From: Tsukamurella asaccharolytica
GTDB lineage: Bacteria > Actinomycetota > Actinomycetes > Mycobacteriales > Mycobacteriaceae
Direction: 5' to 3'
Length of the DNA stretch: 58,084 bases
NCBI RefSeq assembly: GCF_007858435.1
Contig: NZ_VIGW01000017.1
Span: 1-58,084 of the forward strand
Shown one piece after another: positions 1-8,318 of the stretch. The position numbers and the translations under genes were made by a program. Under the pieces are notes generated by a model that saw only the letters and a list, made by a program, of their open reading frames with translations, made no database searches and was not told the DNA's origin. Numbering within the stretch: position 1 is the first letter of the stretch; the number at the start of each line of letters is the position of its first letter.

Positions 1-126
1 GTTCTGCTCGATGCCGAGGACACGGGTCGGCACGTCGACGTCCGCGCGCTGCAGCGCCGCGGTCACGGCCGCCCCGATGCCGCCGGCGACGCCGTTGTCC
101 TCGAGGGTCACGACGAGGTGGTGCGT
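1..126 (-). pseudogene. dxs: 3' fragment of a dxs-like gene, cut by the window edge
   Basis: The minus strand from about 126 down to 1 encodes a stretch beginning [15 protein letters not shown] and containing [12 protein letters not shown]. This matches the C-terminal transketolase-like domain of 1-deoxy-D-xylulose-5-phosphate synthase, the first enzyme of the MEP isoprenoid pathway. The gene would continue off the left edge to its stop codon. The reading frame stays open upstream, but its residues ([13 protein letters not shown]) do not resemble the segment that should precede this motif, and no frame nearby supplies the missing ~550 residues. The match starts abruptly at about position 126, so this looks like a truncated copy, a rearrangement junction or an assembly chimera. 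A transketolase or pyruvate dehydrogenase E1-type protein is a less likely alternative. Confidence 0.6.
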
Positions 127-201
127 GGGAACCGATCGGGAGGCCGGTGCGTCCAATGAGTATGGACCCTGATGTCGGGTTGTTCGGATCGTCGGACGGC
201 G

Positions 202-438
202 ATGCCCACGGCCCTGGCCTGGCAGCCGGGGGCGGACGTATGGAACCGGCAGGCCGGTGAGGCTCCGCCGCGGCAGCCGGGTGAGGCGTCGCACACGGGG
301 CAGCACGCAAGCCATCCGGGCGCCGATACTCAGGGGTGGCAGCAGGGCTGGCAGCCCGGGCCCGACCCCGATCGCTGGCCCGGCCCGGATCCGCAGAACC
401 CGGGTCGCCCGGGCGGGCAGCAACCGCCGCAGAACTGA
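202..438 (+). CDS. Pro/Gly/Gln/Trp-rich reading frame of unknown function
   Basis: A 78-residue frame from ATG 202 ends with a repetitive low-complexity segment ([20 protein letters not shown]) and the tail GGQQPPQN. It looks like the cytosolic or extracellular C-terminal tail of a larger protein rather than a complete folded protein. No globular domain precedes it: the frame opens only at 160. A second frame from ATG 156 runs 34 codons and stops at about 260, so a frameshifted short gene is also possible. I do not recognise it. It lies next to the dxs fragment, and both appear to lack their expected partners. It may not be a gene. Confidence 0.25.
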   Translation: MPTALAWQPGADVWNRQAGEAPPRQPGEASHTGQHASHPGADTQGWQQGWQPGPDPDRWPGPDPQNPGRPGGQQPPQN

Positions 439-516
439 ATCGATCGGACCTACCCGCCGGCCGGCTCGCGTGCACCGCGGGCCGGCCGGCGTGGCGTTCC
501 CGGGTGGCGCGCGGGC

Positions 517-1068
517 CTACGCGGGGCGGGGCGCCGCCTCCTCGGGATCGATCAGCCGGCCGTTCTTCATCAGCTCGGGATCGGTGCAGGAAGCGAGGTC
601 GAAGCAGCAGGGGCGGCGCTTGCCGGAGCGCAGCTTCGAGATCGTCACGTCCACGCGCTTCGCCCGCGTCGCGGGGCTCTTCGTGGCGCCGATCCAGCGC
701 ACCCACTCCCACCGGGCCATCGGCGTGATGTCGGTCCACACCTCGGCGGTGTCGGGGGCGTCGTCGAGGGCGGACCGCAGGTCGTCGGGCACCGTCGGCT
801 CCGGCCAGTCCTTGGTCGGCAGGAGTTCCAGCGCGACCTCGTCGCCGGCCTCGACGGGGGTGTCGTCGAGGGCGATCCAGTGCCCCTTGCGCCCGTCGGG
901 CTCGACGACGGTGCGGAAGTCCCCACCGTCGAGGGTGCCGGTGACGGCGACCTGCCCCCGCGACGGGAGTGCGGCGCTCGCGTCGCCGGGCAGCAGGACG
1001 AGGGTGCGCTCGCCGCGTCGTTCGGCGGTGCCGGTGAAGCGAACGGCGCTGGCGCTGCGGGTGGTCAT
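517..1068 (-). CDS. YdeI/OmpD-associated family protein (DUF1905 plus YdeI domain)
   Basis: This 183-residue protein has an N-terminal DUF1905-like beta-rich domain (about residues 5-90, with GTLDGGDFRTVVEPDGRKGHW) and a C-terminal YdeI-type helical region (about 100-175, with ARWEWVRWIGATKSPATRAKR and a Cys pair in RPCCFD). The family is widespread in actinobacteria and its biochemical role is not established; a link to bacteriocin protection is annotated for some members. A GAGGAG ribosome binding site sits six bases before ATG 1068. It diverges from metQ, with 245 bases of shared upstream DNA. Cytosolic. Confidence 0.75.
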   Translation of the reverse strand: MTTRSASAVRFTGTAERRGERTLVLLPGDASAALPSRGQVAVTGTLDGGDFRTVVEPDGRKGHWIALDDTPVEAGDEVALELLPTKDWPEPTVPDDLRSALDDAPDTAEVWTDITPMARWEWVRWIGATKSPATRAKRVDVTISKLRSGKRRPCCFDLASCTDPELMKNGRLIDPEEAAPRPA

Positions 1069-1157
1069 GGTGCTCTCCTCGCGGTGATACTGGGTTGCTC
1101 ATCGAGAATACGAGCCTCGGGCCGCGGAGGCTTCCGTCTCCCGTAGATGATTTGTTG

Positions 1158-1169
1158 CACTCATGAGTG
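1158..1169. promoter_or_regulatory. perfect 12-bp palindrome CACTCATGAGTG in the metQ upstream region
   Basis: CACTCATGAGTG reads the same on both strands. It lies about 145 bases before metQ and about 90 bases before the divergent YdeI-type gene. Its position in a shared promoter region suggests an operator for a dimeric regulator of one or both genes. No regulator can be assigned. Confidence 0.4.
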
Positions 1170-1243
1170 AAACCGGCAGCGGACCGTCGAACCAGGTCAC
1201 GGAACCGGGCTGCGGTCCGAACTCGACGCTCGTCCCGCGGATG

Positions 1244-1259
1244 TACTAACCGGTAGGTA
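1244..1259. promoter_or_regulatory. TetR-type operator candidate TACTAACCGGTAGGTA before metQ
   Basis: The 16-base site is an imperfect palindrome centred on ACCGGT with TAC/GTA ends, a form common among actinobacterial TetR-family operators. It ends about 55 bases before the metQ start and would overlap or follow the promoter. Which protein binds it is unknown; no metabolic repressor gene is adjacent. Confidence 0.4.
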
Positions 1260-1313
1260 TCGTTCACGCAACTGGGAGATCCCCGGGTCCCGTCGAGTTG
1301 GAGAACAATAGCC

Positions 1314-2192
1314 GTGAAGATGAAGCGTTTCGCGCTCGCCCTGGTCGTACCCGTCGCCCTCGCCTCGGGCGTCGCCGCGTGTGGCTCGAGCTCCGGTGGC
1401 GACACCATCAGCATCGGCGTGACCGACGGTGCCCAGGCATTCTGGAACGTCTACAAGGATCTCGCCAAGGAGCAGGGCATCGACGTGGAGCTGAGGAACT
1501 TCAGCGACTACCAGCAGCCCAATGCCGCGCTCAACGACGGTGACCTGCAGATCAACGAGTACCAGCACCTGCAGTTCCTGGCCGAGTACAACGCCAAGAA
1601 CAACACCGAGCTGGTGCCGATCGGTGCCACCGCGATCTACCCGCTGCCGCTGTACTCGAAGAGGCACAAGTCGGTCGCCGAGATCCCGCAGGGCGGCACC
1701 GTCGTGGTCCCCGACGACCCGACCAACCAGTCGCGCGCGCTCGGCGTGCTCTCCTCCGCCGGCCTGATCAAGCTCAAGGGCGAGGTCAACCGGCAGGTGA
1801 CCCCGGCCGATATCGACACCGCCGCCTCGAAGGTCACGGTCAAGCCGGTGGACGCCAACCAGACCGCACTCAGCCTGGACAGCGTCGACGGCGCCGTGGT
1901 CAACAACGACCCCGCCGAGAACGCCAAGCTCGGCAAGGACCTCATCCTCGCCAAGGATGATCCGGCGAGCCCGCAGTCGCAGCCGTTCATCAACGCCTTC
2001 GTCGTGCGCAAGGCCGACAAGGACAACGCGACCTACCTCAAGCTGGCCGCGCTGTACAAGGATCAGAAGGTGCTCGACCAGCTCAAGAAGGACAAGGGTG
2101 ATTCGTTCATCCTGGTCGACAAGCCCGCCGCCGAGCTGCAGAGCCTGACCGAGTCGCTGCAGCAGCAGGTCAAGGCCAACGGCCCCAAGTGA
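1314..2192 (+). CDS. metQ: MetQ/NlpA-type substrate-binding lipoprotein of a methionine-family ABC importer
   Basis: This is a 292-residue exported lipoprotein that would bind D- or L-methionine (or a related amino acid) outside the membrane and deliver it to MetNI. An N-terminal signal (KRFALALVVPVALASGVAAC) ends at lipobox Cys23. The mature protein has NlpA-family features, including ISIGVTDG, QINEYQHLQFL, IYPLPLYS and VPDDPTNQSRAL. The start is GTG 1314, with GGAG about ten bases upstream. The stop overlaps the metN start (GTGA), so translation is probably coupled. Substrate is inferred from the family and operon; other NlpA members bind different ligands. Confidence 0.9.
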   Translation: MKMKRFALALVVPVALASGVAACGSSSGGDTISIGVTDGAQAFWNVYKDLAKEQGIDVELRNFSDYQQPNAALNDGDLQINEYQHLQFLAEYNAKNNTELVPIGATAIYPLPLYSKRHKSVAEIPQGGTVVVPDDPTNQSRALGVLSSAGLIKLKGEVNRQVTPADIDTAASKVTVKPVDANQTALSLDSVDGAVVNNDPAENAKLGKDLILAKDDPASPQSQPFINAFVVRKADKDNATYLKLAALYKDQKVLDQLKKDKGDSFILVDKPAAELQSLTESLQQQVKANGPK

Positions 2193-3235
2193 GCGATAGC
2201 GCCCCGGCCCGGGTGGCGATCGAGTTCCGCGACGCCACCCGGGATTTCGGCACGACCAAGGCTCTCGACGGCGTCAGCTTCGCGATCCCGGAGGGGTCCA
2301 TCACCGGCGTGATCGGCCAATCCGGCGCCGGCAAGTCCACGCTGATCCGGACCATCAACGGCCTGGAGTCGACCACGTCCGGCGAGGTGCGCGTGCTCGA
2401 CACCGTGGTGGGCACGCTCGGCGAACGGGATCTGCGGAAGCTGCGTGCGCAGGTGGGCATGATCTTCCAGCGCTTCAACCTCATGGAGTCGCGCACCGTC
2501 GCGGGGAACGTGGAGTACCCGCTCACGCTCGGCGGCATGTCGAAGGCCGAGCGGCGCACGCGCGTCGCGGAACTGCTCGACTTCGTCGGCATCGGCGACA
2601 AGGCGAAGCAGTACCCGAACAAGCTCTCCGGCGGGCAGAGCCAGCGCGTCGGCATCGCCCGCGCGCTGGCCCGGAACCCGAAGATCCTGCTCGCCGACGA
2701 GGCCACCAGCGCTCTCGACCCCGGCACCACCAGCGAGGTCCTCGACCTCCTGCTGCGGGTCAACCAGGAGTTCGGCACCACCATCGTCGTGATCACCCAC
2801 GAGATGGACGTCATCCGGCGGATCTGCGACACCGTCGCCGTCCTCGACCAGGGCAGGCTCGTCGACTACGGGCCGGTGTACGACGTCTTCGCCGCGTCCA
2901 CGTCGGCCGCGACCACGTCGCTCATCCACGCGGCCGTCGGCGACGACGTGAGCCCGGAGACCCTGCAGCGCCTGCACGCGGCTCGCCCCGGCACCGTCGT
3001 CACCGTCGACGTGCGCGACGAACCCGACGCGCTCGACGCGGCGGAGGTCTTCGCCACGCACGGCACCGCGGCGCGCGTCCTTTACGGCGGCGTCGCGGAG
3101 GTCGGCGGTCGCCCGTTCGGCTCGCTGACGTACTCGGTGACGGGCGACGAGGCGGCGATCGCCGCGGCCGTCGCCCAGCTCGGATCCCTCGCGCACGTCA
3201 AGGACCCGCAGACCGGTCAGGAGATCGACCGATGA
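2189..3235 (+). CDS. metN: MetN, ATPase of methionine-type ABC importer
   Basis: This 348-residue protein couples ATP hydrolysis to uptake. The ABC domain is N-terminal: Walker A GQSGAGKST (43-51), signature LSGGQ (146-150), Walker B ILLADE (166-171). The C-terminal part (about 260-348, ending QLGSLAHVKDPQTGQEIDR) fits the NIL regulatory domain that binds methionine in MetN homologues and causes trans-inhibition when the internal pool is high. Start GTG 2189 overlaps the metQ stop, and its own stop overlaps metI by ATGA. It forms a membrane complex with MetI. Confidence 0.92.
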   Translation: MSDSAPARVAIEFRDATRDFGTTKALDGVSFAIPEGSITGVIGQSGAGKSTLIRTINGLESTTSGEVRVLDTVVGTLGERDLRKLRAQVGMIFQRFNLMESRTVAGNVEYPLTLGGMSKAERRTRVAELLDFVGIGDKAKQYPNKLSGGQSQRVGIARALARNPKILLADEATSALDPGTTSEVLDLLLRVNQEFGTTIVVITHEMDVIRRICDTVAVLDQGRLVDYGPVYDVFAASTSAATTSLIHAAVGDDVSPETLQRLHAARPGTVVTVDVRDEPDALDAAEVFATHGTAARVLYGGVAEVGGRPFGSLTYSVTGDEAAIAAAVAQLGSLAHVKDPQTGQEIDR

Positions 3236-3918
3236 CCTACCCGACCTTCCTGGGCGACGTCTTCCCGCCCGGCACCCAGGACGTCTTCGTCGATGCCATC
3301 GGCGAGACCGTCCGCCTCGTCGGCATCACGATGATCGTCGGCGGCCTGCTGGGGCTCGTCTACGGCACGCTGCTCTACGCCACCCGGCCGGGCAACCTGC
3401 TCGCGAACCGGGCCGTGTTCTCCGTGCTCAACGTACTGGTCAACATCATCCGGCCCATCCCCTTCATCATCTTCATCACGGCGATCGCCCCGATCACCAA
3501 GGAGGTGATCGGCACCCGGATCGGCGTGGAGGCCGCGGCCTTCGCGATGACGGTGATGGCGACCTTCGTGATCGGCCGCGTCGTCGAGCAGAACCTCGTG
3601 AGCGTCGATCCCGGCGTGGTCGAGGCGGCGCGGTCGATGGGGGCGAGCAAGGTCCGCACGCTCGCCACCGTCGTGATCCCGGAGGGGCTCGCGCCGCTGA
3701 CGCTCGGCTACACGTTCATGTTCGTCGCGGTCGTCGACATGTCGGCCATGGCCGGGTACGTCGGTGGCGGCGGCCTCGGCGACTTCGCGCGACAGTACGG
3801 CTACCAGCAGAACAACTGGCAGCTGACGCTGGTGGTGATCGTCGTCCTCATCGTCGTGGTGCAGATCGCGCAGTTCTTCGGCAACTGGCTCAGCCGTCGG
3901 CTGCAGCACCGTGACTGA
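3232..3918 (+). CDS. metI: MetI, permease of methionine-type ABC importer
   Basis: This 228-residue inner-membrane protein has about five hydrophobic segments. The coupling loop EAARSMGASKVRTLATVVIPEG is the typical EAA motif that contacts the ATPase. The terminal GYVGGGGLGDFARQYGY segment is characteristic of MetI-type permeases. It starts at ATG 3232, overlapping the metN stop, and its last eight bases overlap the next gene, an MFS symporter. All four genes are therefore probably one transcript. Confidence 0.9.
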   Translation: MTYPTFLGDVFPPGTQDVFVDAIGETVRLVGITMIVGGLLGLVYGTLLYATRPGNLLANRAVFSVLNVLVNIIRPIPFIIFITAIAPITKEVIGTRIGVEAAAFAMTVMATFVIGRVVEQNLVSVDPGVVEAARSMGASKVRTLATVVIPEGLAPLTLGYTFMFVAVVDMSAMAGYVGGGGLGDFARQYGYQQNNWQLTLVVIVVLIVVVQIAQFFGNWLSRRLQHRD

Positions 3919-5197
3919 AGCCGGCACGCTCACCTCGCCCGCGGCGGTACCGAACCGGCGCAGACAGGTCCTCACCGGGTCGGTGGGGCACCTCGTCGAG
4001 TACTTCGACTGGAGCGCGTACTCGTTCCTCGCGATCTACTTCTCGCGCCAGTTCTTCCCGGGCGACGCCGAATCGGTCGTGCCGCTGCTCGCGACGTTCA
4101 CCGTGTTCGCCGTCGGCTTCCTCGCGCGACCGGTCGGCGGCATCCTCATGGGCAGGATGGCCGACCGGTACGGGCGCAGGCCCACGCTGGCCCTCGGCGT
4201 CGCGATGATGGGGCTGGGCAGCCTCCTCATCGGCGTCGCGCCGGCGTATGCGCAGGTGGGTGTTCTCGCCCCGGTGATCCTCGTGGTCGCTCGGCTGATC
4301 CAGGGACTCTCGACCGGCGGAGAGCTCTCGACCGCGACGGCGTTCCTCGTCGAATCGGCGCCGGCGGACCGTCGGGGCGCGTACGGGAGCATCATCAACG
4401 TCGGCTCGAGCCTCGGCAAGGTGCTGTGCCTGCTGGCCATCACGCTGTTGGTCGGGACCATCGGCGCGGATGCGATGGCGGACTGGGCGTGGCGGGTCCC
4501 GTTCCTCCTCGGCGCGGTGCTCGCGGTCGTCGCCTGGTGGATCCGGCGCAGCGCCGCGGAGACGCTGCCCCACGCCGGTGAACCCGCCGTGGCTAACCCG
4601 TACCGGGAGATCCTGCGCGACCATCGCCGGGACTTCGCGCGCGCCTTCGTGCTCGCCTCGACCACCGCCGCGGTGTTCTACGCCTGGAGCACCTTCGTGC
4701 CCACGTGGGCGGTACTCACCCAGGGACTGAACAAGGAGAGCGCAGTGACGATCTCGGCGATCGCCTTCGTCGTGTACGGGCTCCTGCAGATCCCGCTGGG
4801 CGTGCTCTCGGACCGGATCGGCCGCAAGCCGATGATGTACGCCTTCCTCGTCAGCGGGGCCGTGGCGACGGTCCCGCTGTTCCTCGCCCTGTCCGATCGG
4901 ATACTCACGGTGCTGGCCGTGCAGTGCGCCGGCATGGCGATCACCGCCCTGATGATGGCCAGTCTGGGCACCGCGCTCGCGGAGATGTTCCCGGCGCGGA
5001 TCCGCGTGCTCGCCACGGGGACCGCCTTCGCCATCGCGACCGCGATCTTCGGCGGCACGGTCCCCGCGATCGGCACCGCGCTGCACGAGCGCGGACTCGA
5101 CCACGCGTTCCCGATCTACCTGGCGGTGCTGCACCTCGTCGCGCTGCCCGTGGCGTTCCGCTGCCGCGAGACCGCGCACACCCCACTTCCCGATTGA
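3911..5197 (+). CDS. MFS metabolite:H+ symporter (MHS family)
   Basis: This 428-residue membrane protein has 12 predicted segments. MHS-type features are visible: GHLVEYFDWSAYSFLAIYFS near the start, the loop GRMADRYGRRPTL between segments 2 and 3, and a second copy LSDRIGRKPMM near residue 300. MHS members import organic acids, betaines or amino acids with protons. Start GTG 3911 lies inside metI, so it is the fourth gene of the met operon, which suggests a sulfur-compound or amino-acid substrate (inference). The TGA stop sits inside the left arm of the hairpin at 5192-5252. Confidence 0.85.
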   Translation: MTEAGTLTSPAAVPNRRRQVLTGSVGHLVEYFDWSAYSFLAIYFSRQFFPGDAESVVPLLATFTVFAVGFLARPVGGILMGRMADRYGRRPTLALGVAMMGLGSLLIGVAPAYAQVGVLAPVILVVARLIQGLSTGGELSTATAFLVESAPADRRGAYGSIINVGSSLGKVLCLLAITLLVGTIGADAMADWAWRVPFLLGAVLAVVAWWIRRSAAETLPHAGEPAVANPYREILRDHRRDFARAFVLASTTAAVFYAWSTFVPTWAVLTQGLNKESAVTISAIAFVVYGLLQIPLGVLSDRIGRKPMMYAFLVSGAVATVPLFLALSDRILTVLAVQCAGMAITALMMASLGTALAEMFPARIRVLATGTAFAIATAIFGGTVPAIGTALHERGLDHAFPIYLAVLHLVALPVAFRCRETAHTPLPD

Positions 5198-5252
5198 ACG
5201 ACGTTCTGGAGCGCCTCACCTGCGATTCTCCTCTCCAAAACATCGTTCAATC
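5192..5252 (+). terminator. long inverted repeat overlapping the symporter stop codon
   Basis: The left arm GATTGAACGACGTTCTGGAG (5192-5211) and right arm CTCCAAAACATCGTTCAATC (5233-5252) pair over 20 positions with two mismatches around a 21-base loop. The stop codon of the preceding gene is part of the left arm. There is no T-run; a G-rich stretch follows. It probably ends the met operon and shields xerC. The arms resemble those at 21065-21126. Confidence 0.65.
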
Positions 5253-5276
5253 GCGGCTGGCGGGGCGGGGGCGTCC

Positions 5277-5282
5277 TAGGGT
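5277..5282 (+). promoter_or_regulatory. leaderless -10 box TAGGGT of xerC
   Basis: TAGGGT is followed by six bases and ATG 5289, the TANNNT-N6-8-start arrangement of leaderless transcripts. No Shine-Dalgarno sequence precedes this start. Confidence 0.6.
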
Positions 5283-5288
5283 GGGGGG

Positions 5289-6185
5289 ATGAGCGAGGTT
5301 CTGACGGAGTACGAGACGTACCTGCGGCTCGAACGCGGCCGCAGTGAGCACACCGTGCGGGCCTACCTCGCCGACGTGACGGCGCTCCTCGCCTTCGCCG
5401 CGGAGCGCGGGGTGTCGGCCGACCGTCTCGACCTGGTGACGCTGCGAGCCTGGCTGGGGGAGCGCGCCGCCGCCGGTGCCGCCCGCACCACCCTCGCGCG
5501 CCAGGCCTCCTCCGCCCGCACCTACACCGCGTGGGCGGCCCGACGGGGCCACCTCGACGGCGATCCCGGCGTGCGGCTCACAGCGCCGCGCGCGCACCGC
5601 ACCCTGCCCGCCGTCCTCTCGTCCGACGACGCCGGCCAAGCGCTGCGCAACGCCGCCTCCGGCGCCGCGGAGGGCGACCCGATCGCCGTCCGCGACCTCG
5701 CGCTCGCGGAGATCCTGTACGCCACCGGGATCCGGGTGAGCGAGCTGTGCGGCCTCGACCTGGGCTCGGTCGACCACGGCCGGCGCGTGCTCACCGTGAT
5801 CGGTAAGGGGAACAAGGAACGAACGGTGCCCTTCGGCGCGCCCGCTGCGGCCGCCCTTCGGCGCTGGCTCGACGAGGCGCGGCCCGCGCTGGTGACCGAG
5901 CGGTCCGGGAAGGCCCTGTTCCTCGGTGCCCGCGGCGGGCGGCTCGACCCGCGGCAGGCGCGGACCGTCGTGCACCAGGTCACGGGGTCAGTGCCGGGCG
6001 GGCGCGAGGTCGCCCCGCACGCGCTGCGGCACACCGCCGCGACACATCTGCTCGACGGTGGCGCCGACCTGCGCGTCGTGCAGGAGCTGCTCGGCCACTC
6101 CTCGCTGGCGACCACCCAGCTCTACACGCACGTCTCGGTCGCCCGGCTGCGGGCCGCGCACGAGCAGGCGCACCCGCGGGCGTAG
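5289..6185 (+). CDS. xerC: XerC tyrosine recombinase
   Basis: This 298-residue site-specific recombinase works with XerD at the dif site to resolve chromosome dimers during division. The N-terminal SAM-like domain (1-105) is followed by the catalytic domain with the complete set of residues: Arg149 (GIRVSEL), Lys173 ([10 protein letters not shown]), His244 and Arg247 (HALRH), His270 (LLGH) and the nucleophile Tyr279 (TQLYTH). It stands at the left end of the conserved block, as in mycobacteria. Its stop meets the zwf stop almost directly (convergent genes, three bases apart). Confidence 0.92.
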   Translation: MSEVLTEYETYLRLERGRSEHTVRAYLADVTALLAFAAERGVSADRLDLVTLRAWLGERAAAGAARTTLARQASSARTYTAWAARRGHLDGDPGVRLTAPRAHRTLPAVLSSDDAGQALRNAASGAAEGDPIAVRDLALAEILYATGIRVSELCGLDLGSVDHGRRVLTVIGKGNKERTVPFGAPAAAALRRWLDEARPALVTERSGKALFLGARGGRLDPRQARTVVHQVTGSVPGGREVAPHALRHTAATHLLDGGADLRVVQELLGHSSLATTQLYTHVSVARLRAAHEQAHPRA

Positions 6186-6188
6186 ACG

Positions 6189-7748
6189 CTAGTCCCGCCA
6201 GCCGCGTTCGAAGGGCAGGCGCCAGGCGTTCGGGGCGATCAGCTGGTGGATCGAGTTCGGTCCCCATGAGCCAGGCTCGTAGGAGCGCACCGGCGGCGGG
6301 TCGTCGAGCAGGGGGATCGAGCGTTCCCACAGCGATTCGATGCCCTCGGCCGTGGTGAAGAGGGTGTGGTCGCCGTTGATCGCGTCGAGGATGAGGCGCT
6401 CGTAGGCCTCGAGCACGTCGTCGGCCTGCTCGGTGTCCTCGGTGGAGAACTGCATCGAGAGCTTCGACAGCCGCATACCCGGGCCCGGACGCTTGCCGTA
6501 GAACGAGAGCGACACCTTGGACTCGTCGGCGAGGTCGAAGGTGAGGTGGTCCGGACCCTGCTGGCCGATGCCGGAGCCGGCCGGGAACATCGACTTCGGC
6601 GCCTCCTTGAAGGCGATCGAGATGATCCGCATGCCCTGGGCCATCTTCTTGCCGGTGCGCAGGTAGAAGGGCACGCCGGCCCAGCGCCAGTTGTCGATCC
6701 GCGCCCTGAGCGCGATGAAGGTCTCCGTGTCGGACTCCGGGTCGACGCCCTTCTCCTGGCGGTAGCCCGCGTACTGGCCGCGGATCACGTCGTCGGGGCG
6801 GATCGGCTCCAGGGAGCGGAAGACCTTGTTCTTCTCCTCCGAGATCGCGCGCGGCTCCAGCGCGGTCGGCGGCTCCATCGCGACGAAGGCCATCACCTGG
6901 AACAGGTGCGTGACCACCATGTCCTTGTACGCCCCGGTGGGCTCGTAGAAGGCCGCGCGGGCGTCGAGCCCCAACGATTCGGGGATGTCGATCTGCACGT
7001 GGTCGATGAAGTTGCGGTTCCAGATCGGCTCGAACAGCCCGTTGGCGAAGCGGAACGCCAGGATGTTCTGCGCCGCCTCCTTGCCGAGGAAGTGATCGAT
7101 GCGGAAGATCTGCTTCTCTTTGAAGGTCTTGTGCACCTCGTCGTTGAGGGCCAGAGCCGATTCGAGGTCCTCACCGAAGGGCTTCTCCATGATGACCCGC
7201 GATCGATCCACGAGGCCGGCCTGATTCAACGTCTCGATCACCTTGGTCGCCGCCTTGGGGGGAACGCTGAGGTAGTAGAGGCGGCGCACCCGTTCGCGAT
7301 CGCCGCCGGCGTCGGCGTCGGCGAGCTCCTGTTCCTTCGCCGCGACGGCCTCGGCGAGCGCCGCCGGGCCCGCCGAGGTGTTGACGTAGGAGAGCTTGGG
7401 TGCGAATTGATCCCACTGCTCGGGCGTCAGCTTGCGCGCGCCGAGTTCGTCGATCGCCTTCTTGGCGAAGGCGCGGAACTCGTCGTCGGTCATGTCGTCG
7501 AGGCTGGTACCGATGACCCGCATGTCCGGGGCCAGCCCGGAGACGGTGAGGTAGCCGAGGCCGCACAGCAGCTTGCGCCGCGAGAGGTCGCCGGTGGCGC
7601 CGAACAGCACCACCAGCGTGGGATCGTGCTGAGGCGCCGTACGGGAGCGTCGCGTCGAGCCGCTGGGGTACGCGATCGTCTGTGCCTCCTGAAGCCGTTC
7701 CGCCTTCGTCTCGTCTGTGGTCGATTCTGGCGTGCTCGCGTCCGTCAC
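6189..7748 (-). CDS. zwf: glucose-6-phosphate 1-dehydrogenase
   Basis: This 519-residue cytosolic enzyme oxidises glucose 6-phosphate to 6-phosphogluconolactone, making NADPH. Visible features are the nucleotide-binding motif VVLFGATGDLSRRK near residue 48, EKPFGEDLESA, the active-site RIDHFLGKEAAQN, and WAGVPFYLRTGK toward the C-terminus. An extra disordered N-terminus of about 40 residues precedes the Rossmann fold. Start GTG 7748 is the longest reasonable choice. It is not next to opcA, tal or tkt as in the usual pentose-phosphate operon, so it may be an additional isozyme in the accessory stretch between xerC and rpsB. Confidence 0.92.
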   Translation of the reverse strand: MTDASTPESTTDETKAERLQEAQTIAYPSGSTRRSRTAPQHDPTLVVLFGATGDLSRRKLLCGLGYLTVSGLAPDMRVIGTSLDDMTDDEFRAFAKKAIDELGARKLTPEQWDQFAPKLSYVNTSAGPAALAEAVAAKEQELADADAGGDRERVRRLYYLSVPPKAATKVIETLNQAGLVDRSRVIMEKPFGEDLESALALNDEVHKTFKEKQIFRIDHFLGKEAAQNILAFRFANGLFEPIWNRNFIDHVQIDIPESLGLDARAAFYEPTGAYKDMVVTHLFQVMAFVAMEPPTALEPRAISEEKNKVFRSLEPIRPDDVIRGQYAGYRQEKGVDPESDTETFIALRARIDNWRWAGVPFYLRTGKKMAQGMRIISIAFKEAPKSMFPAGSGIGQQGPDHLTFDLADESKVSLSFYGKRPGPGMRLSKLSMQFSTEDTEQADDVLEAYERLILDAINGDHTLFTTAEGIESLWERSIPLLDDPPPVRSYEPGSWGPNSIHQLIAPNAWRLPFERGWRD

Positions 7749-7808
7749 GGAAGGAATCGTCGCATTCTCCGACGGTCCGCGCGCGGTAGCACGGGGAATG
7801 CGACCGAT

Positions 7809-8318
7809 TCATCCCGCGCCGTCCGGCAACAGCCGCACCGGTGCCGCGCCCACGAGCAGCAGGGGATTGAAGTACTCGGCGGAGTGGCCGGCGCCGCGGC
7901 GCAGACCCCAGTGCAGGCACGCCGCCGCCGCCGGGCAACCCTCGTGGCCCGCGGCGACGCGGCCGAGCGGCGAACCGATCTCGACCACGTCGCCCGCGCG
8001 GACCGCCGGCTCGTCGATCGGCTCGTAGGTGGTGAGCAGGCCGTTGGGGTGCAGCACCGAGATCACGACGCGGTCGTCCACCCGGCCCACGTGGTGCACC
8101 CGCCCGGACCCGGCGGCGTACACGGTCTGCCCCGGCGCCGCGGCGAGGTCGGCGCCGCGGTGACCCGGCTGCCAGCGCTGCTCCGGGTTCGTGAAGGGCC
8201 GGGCGACCGCGGGCCGCGGGTCCAGCGGCCAGTCGTAGTCCCCGCCCGCCCGCGCGGGCGCGGCACCGACGAGGGCGAGGACGAGAAGGACCAGGGTGGT
8301 CCCGTAGCTGGTGCGCAT
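7809..8318 (-). CDS. secreted M23-family (LytM-like) peptidase, variant active site
   Basis: This 169-residue protein has an N-terminal signal (SYGTTLVLLVLALVGAAPARA) and an M23 domain. The HxxxD zinc ligands are His53 and Asp57 (HRGAD). The family's HxH motif reads CLHWG, so the zinc-binding second His (136) is present and the first, usually catalytic, His is Cys134; Cys128 may pair with it. M. tuberculosis has an M23 protein (Rv2891) at the same place beside rpsB. It would act on cell-wall peptides outside the membrane. Start ATG 8318 was chosen for the signal peptide; longer upstream frame is not protein-like. Whether it is catalytically active is uncertain. Confidence 0.8.
   Translation of the reverse strand: MRTSYGTTLVLLVLALVGAAPARAGGDYDWPLDPRPAVARPFTNPEQRWQPGHRGADLAAAPGQTVYAAGSGRVHHVGRVDDRVVISVLHPNGLLTTYEPIDEPAVRAGDVVEIGSPLGRVAAGHEGCPAAAACLHWGLRRGAGHSAEYFNPLLLVGAAPVRLLPDGAG

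Noticed and set aside
1160-1230. TCATGAGTG before metQ resembles the start of a SAM-IV riboswitch.
   Set aside because: The following bases do not form the expected P2 stem or the conserved GGCAACCCUCC region; only the short match and a palindrome remain.
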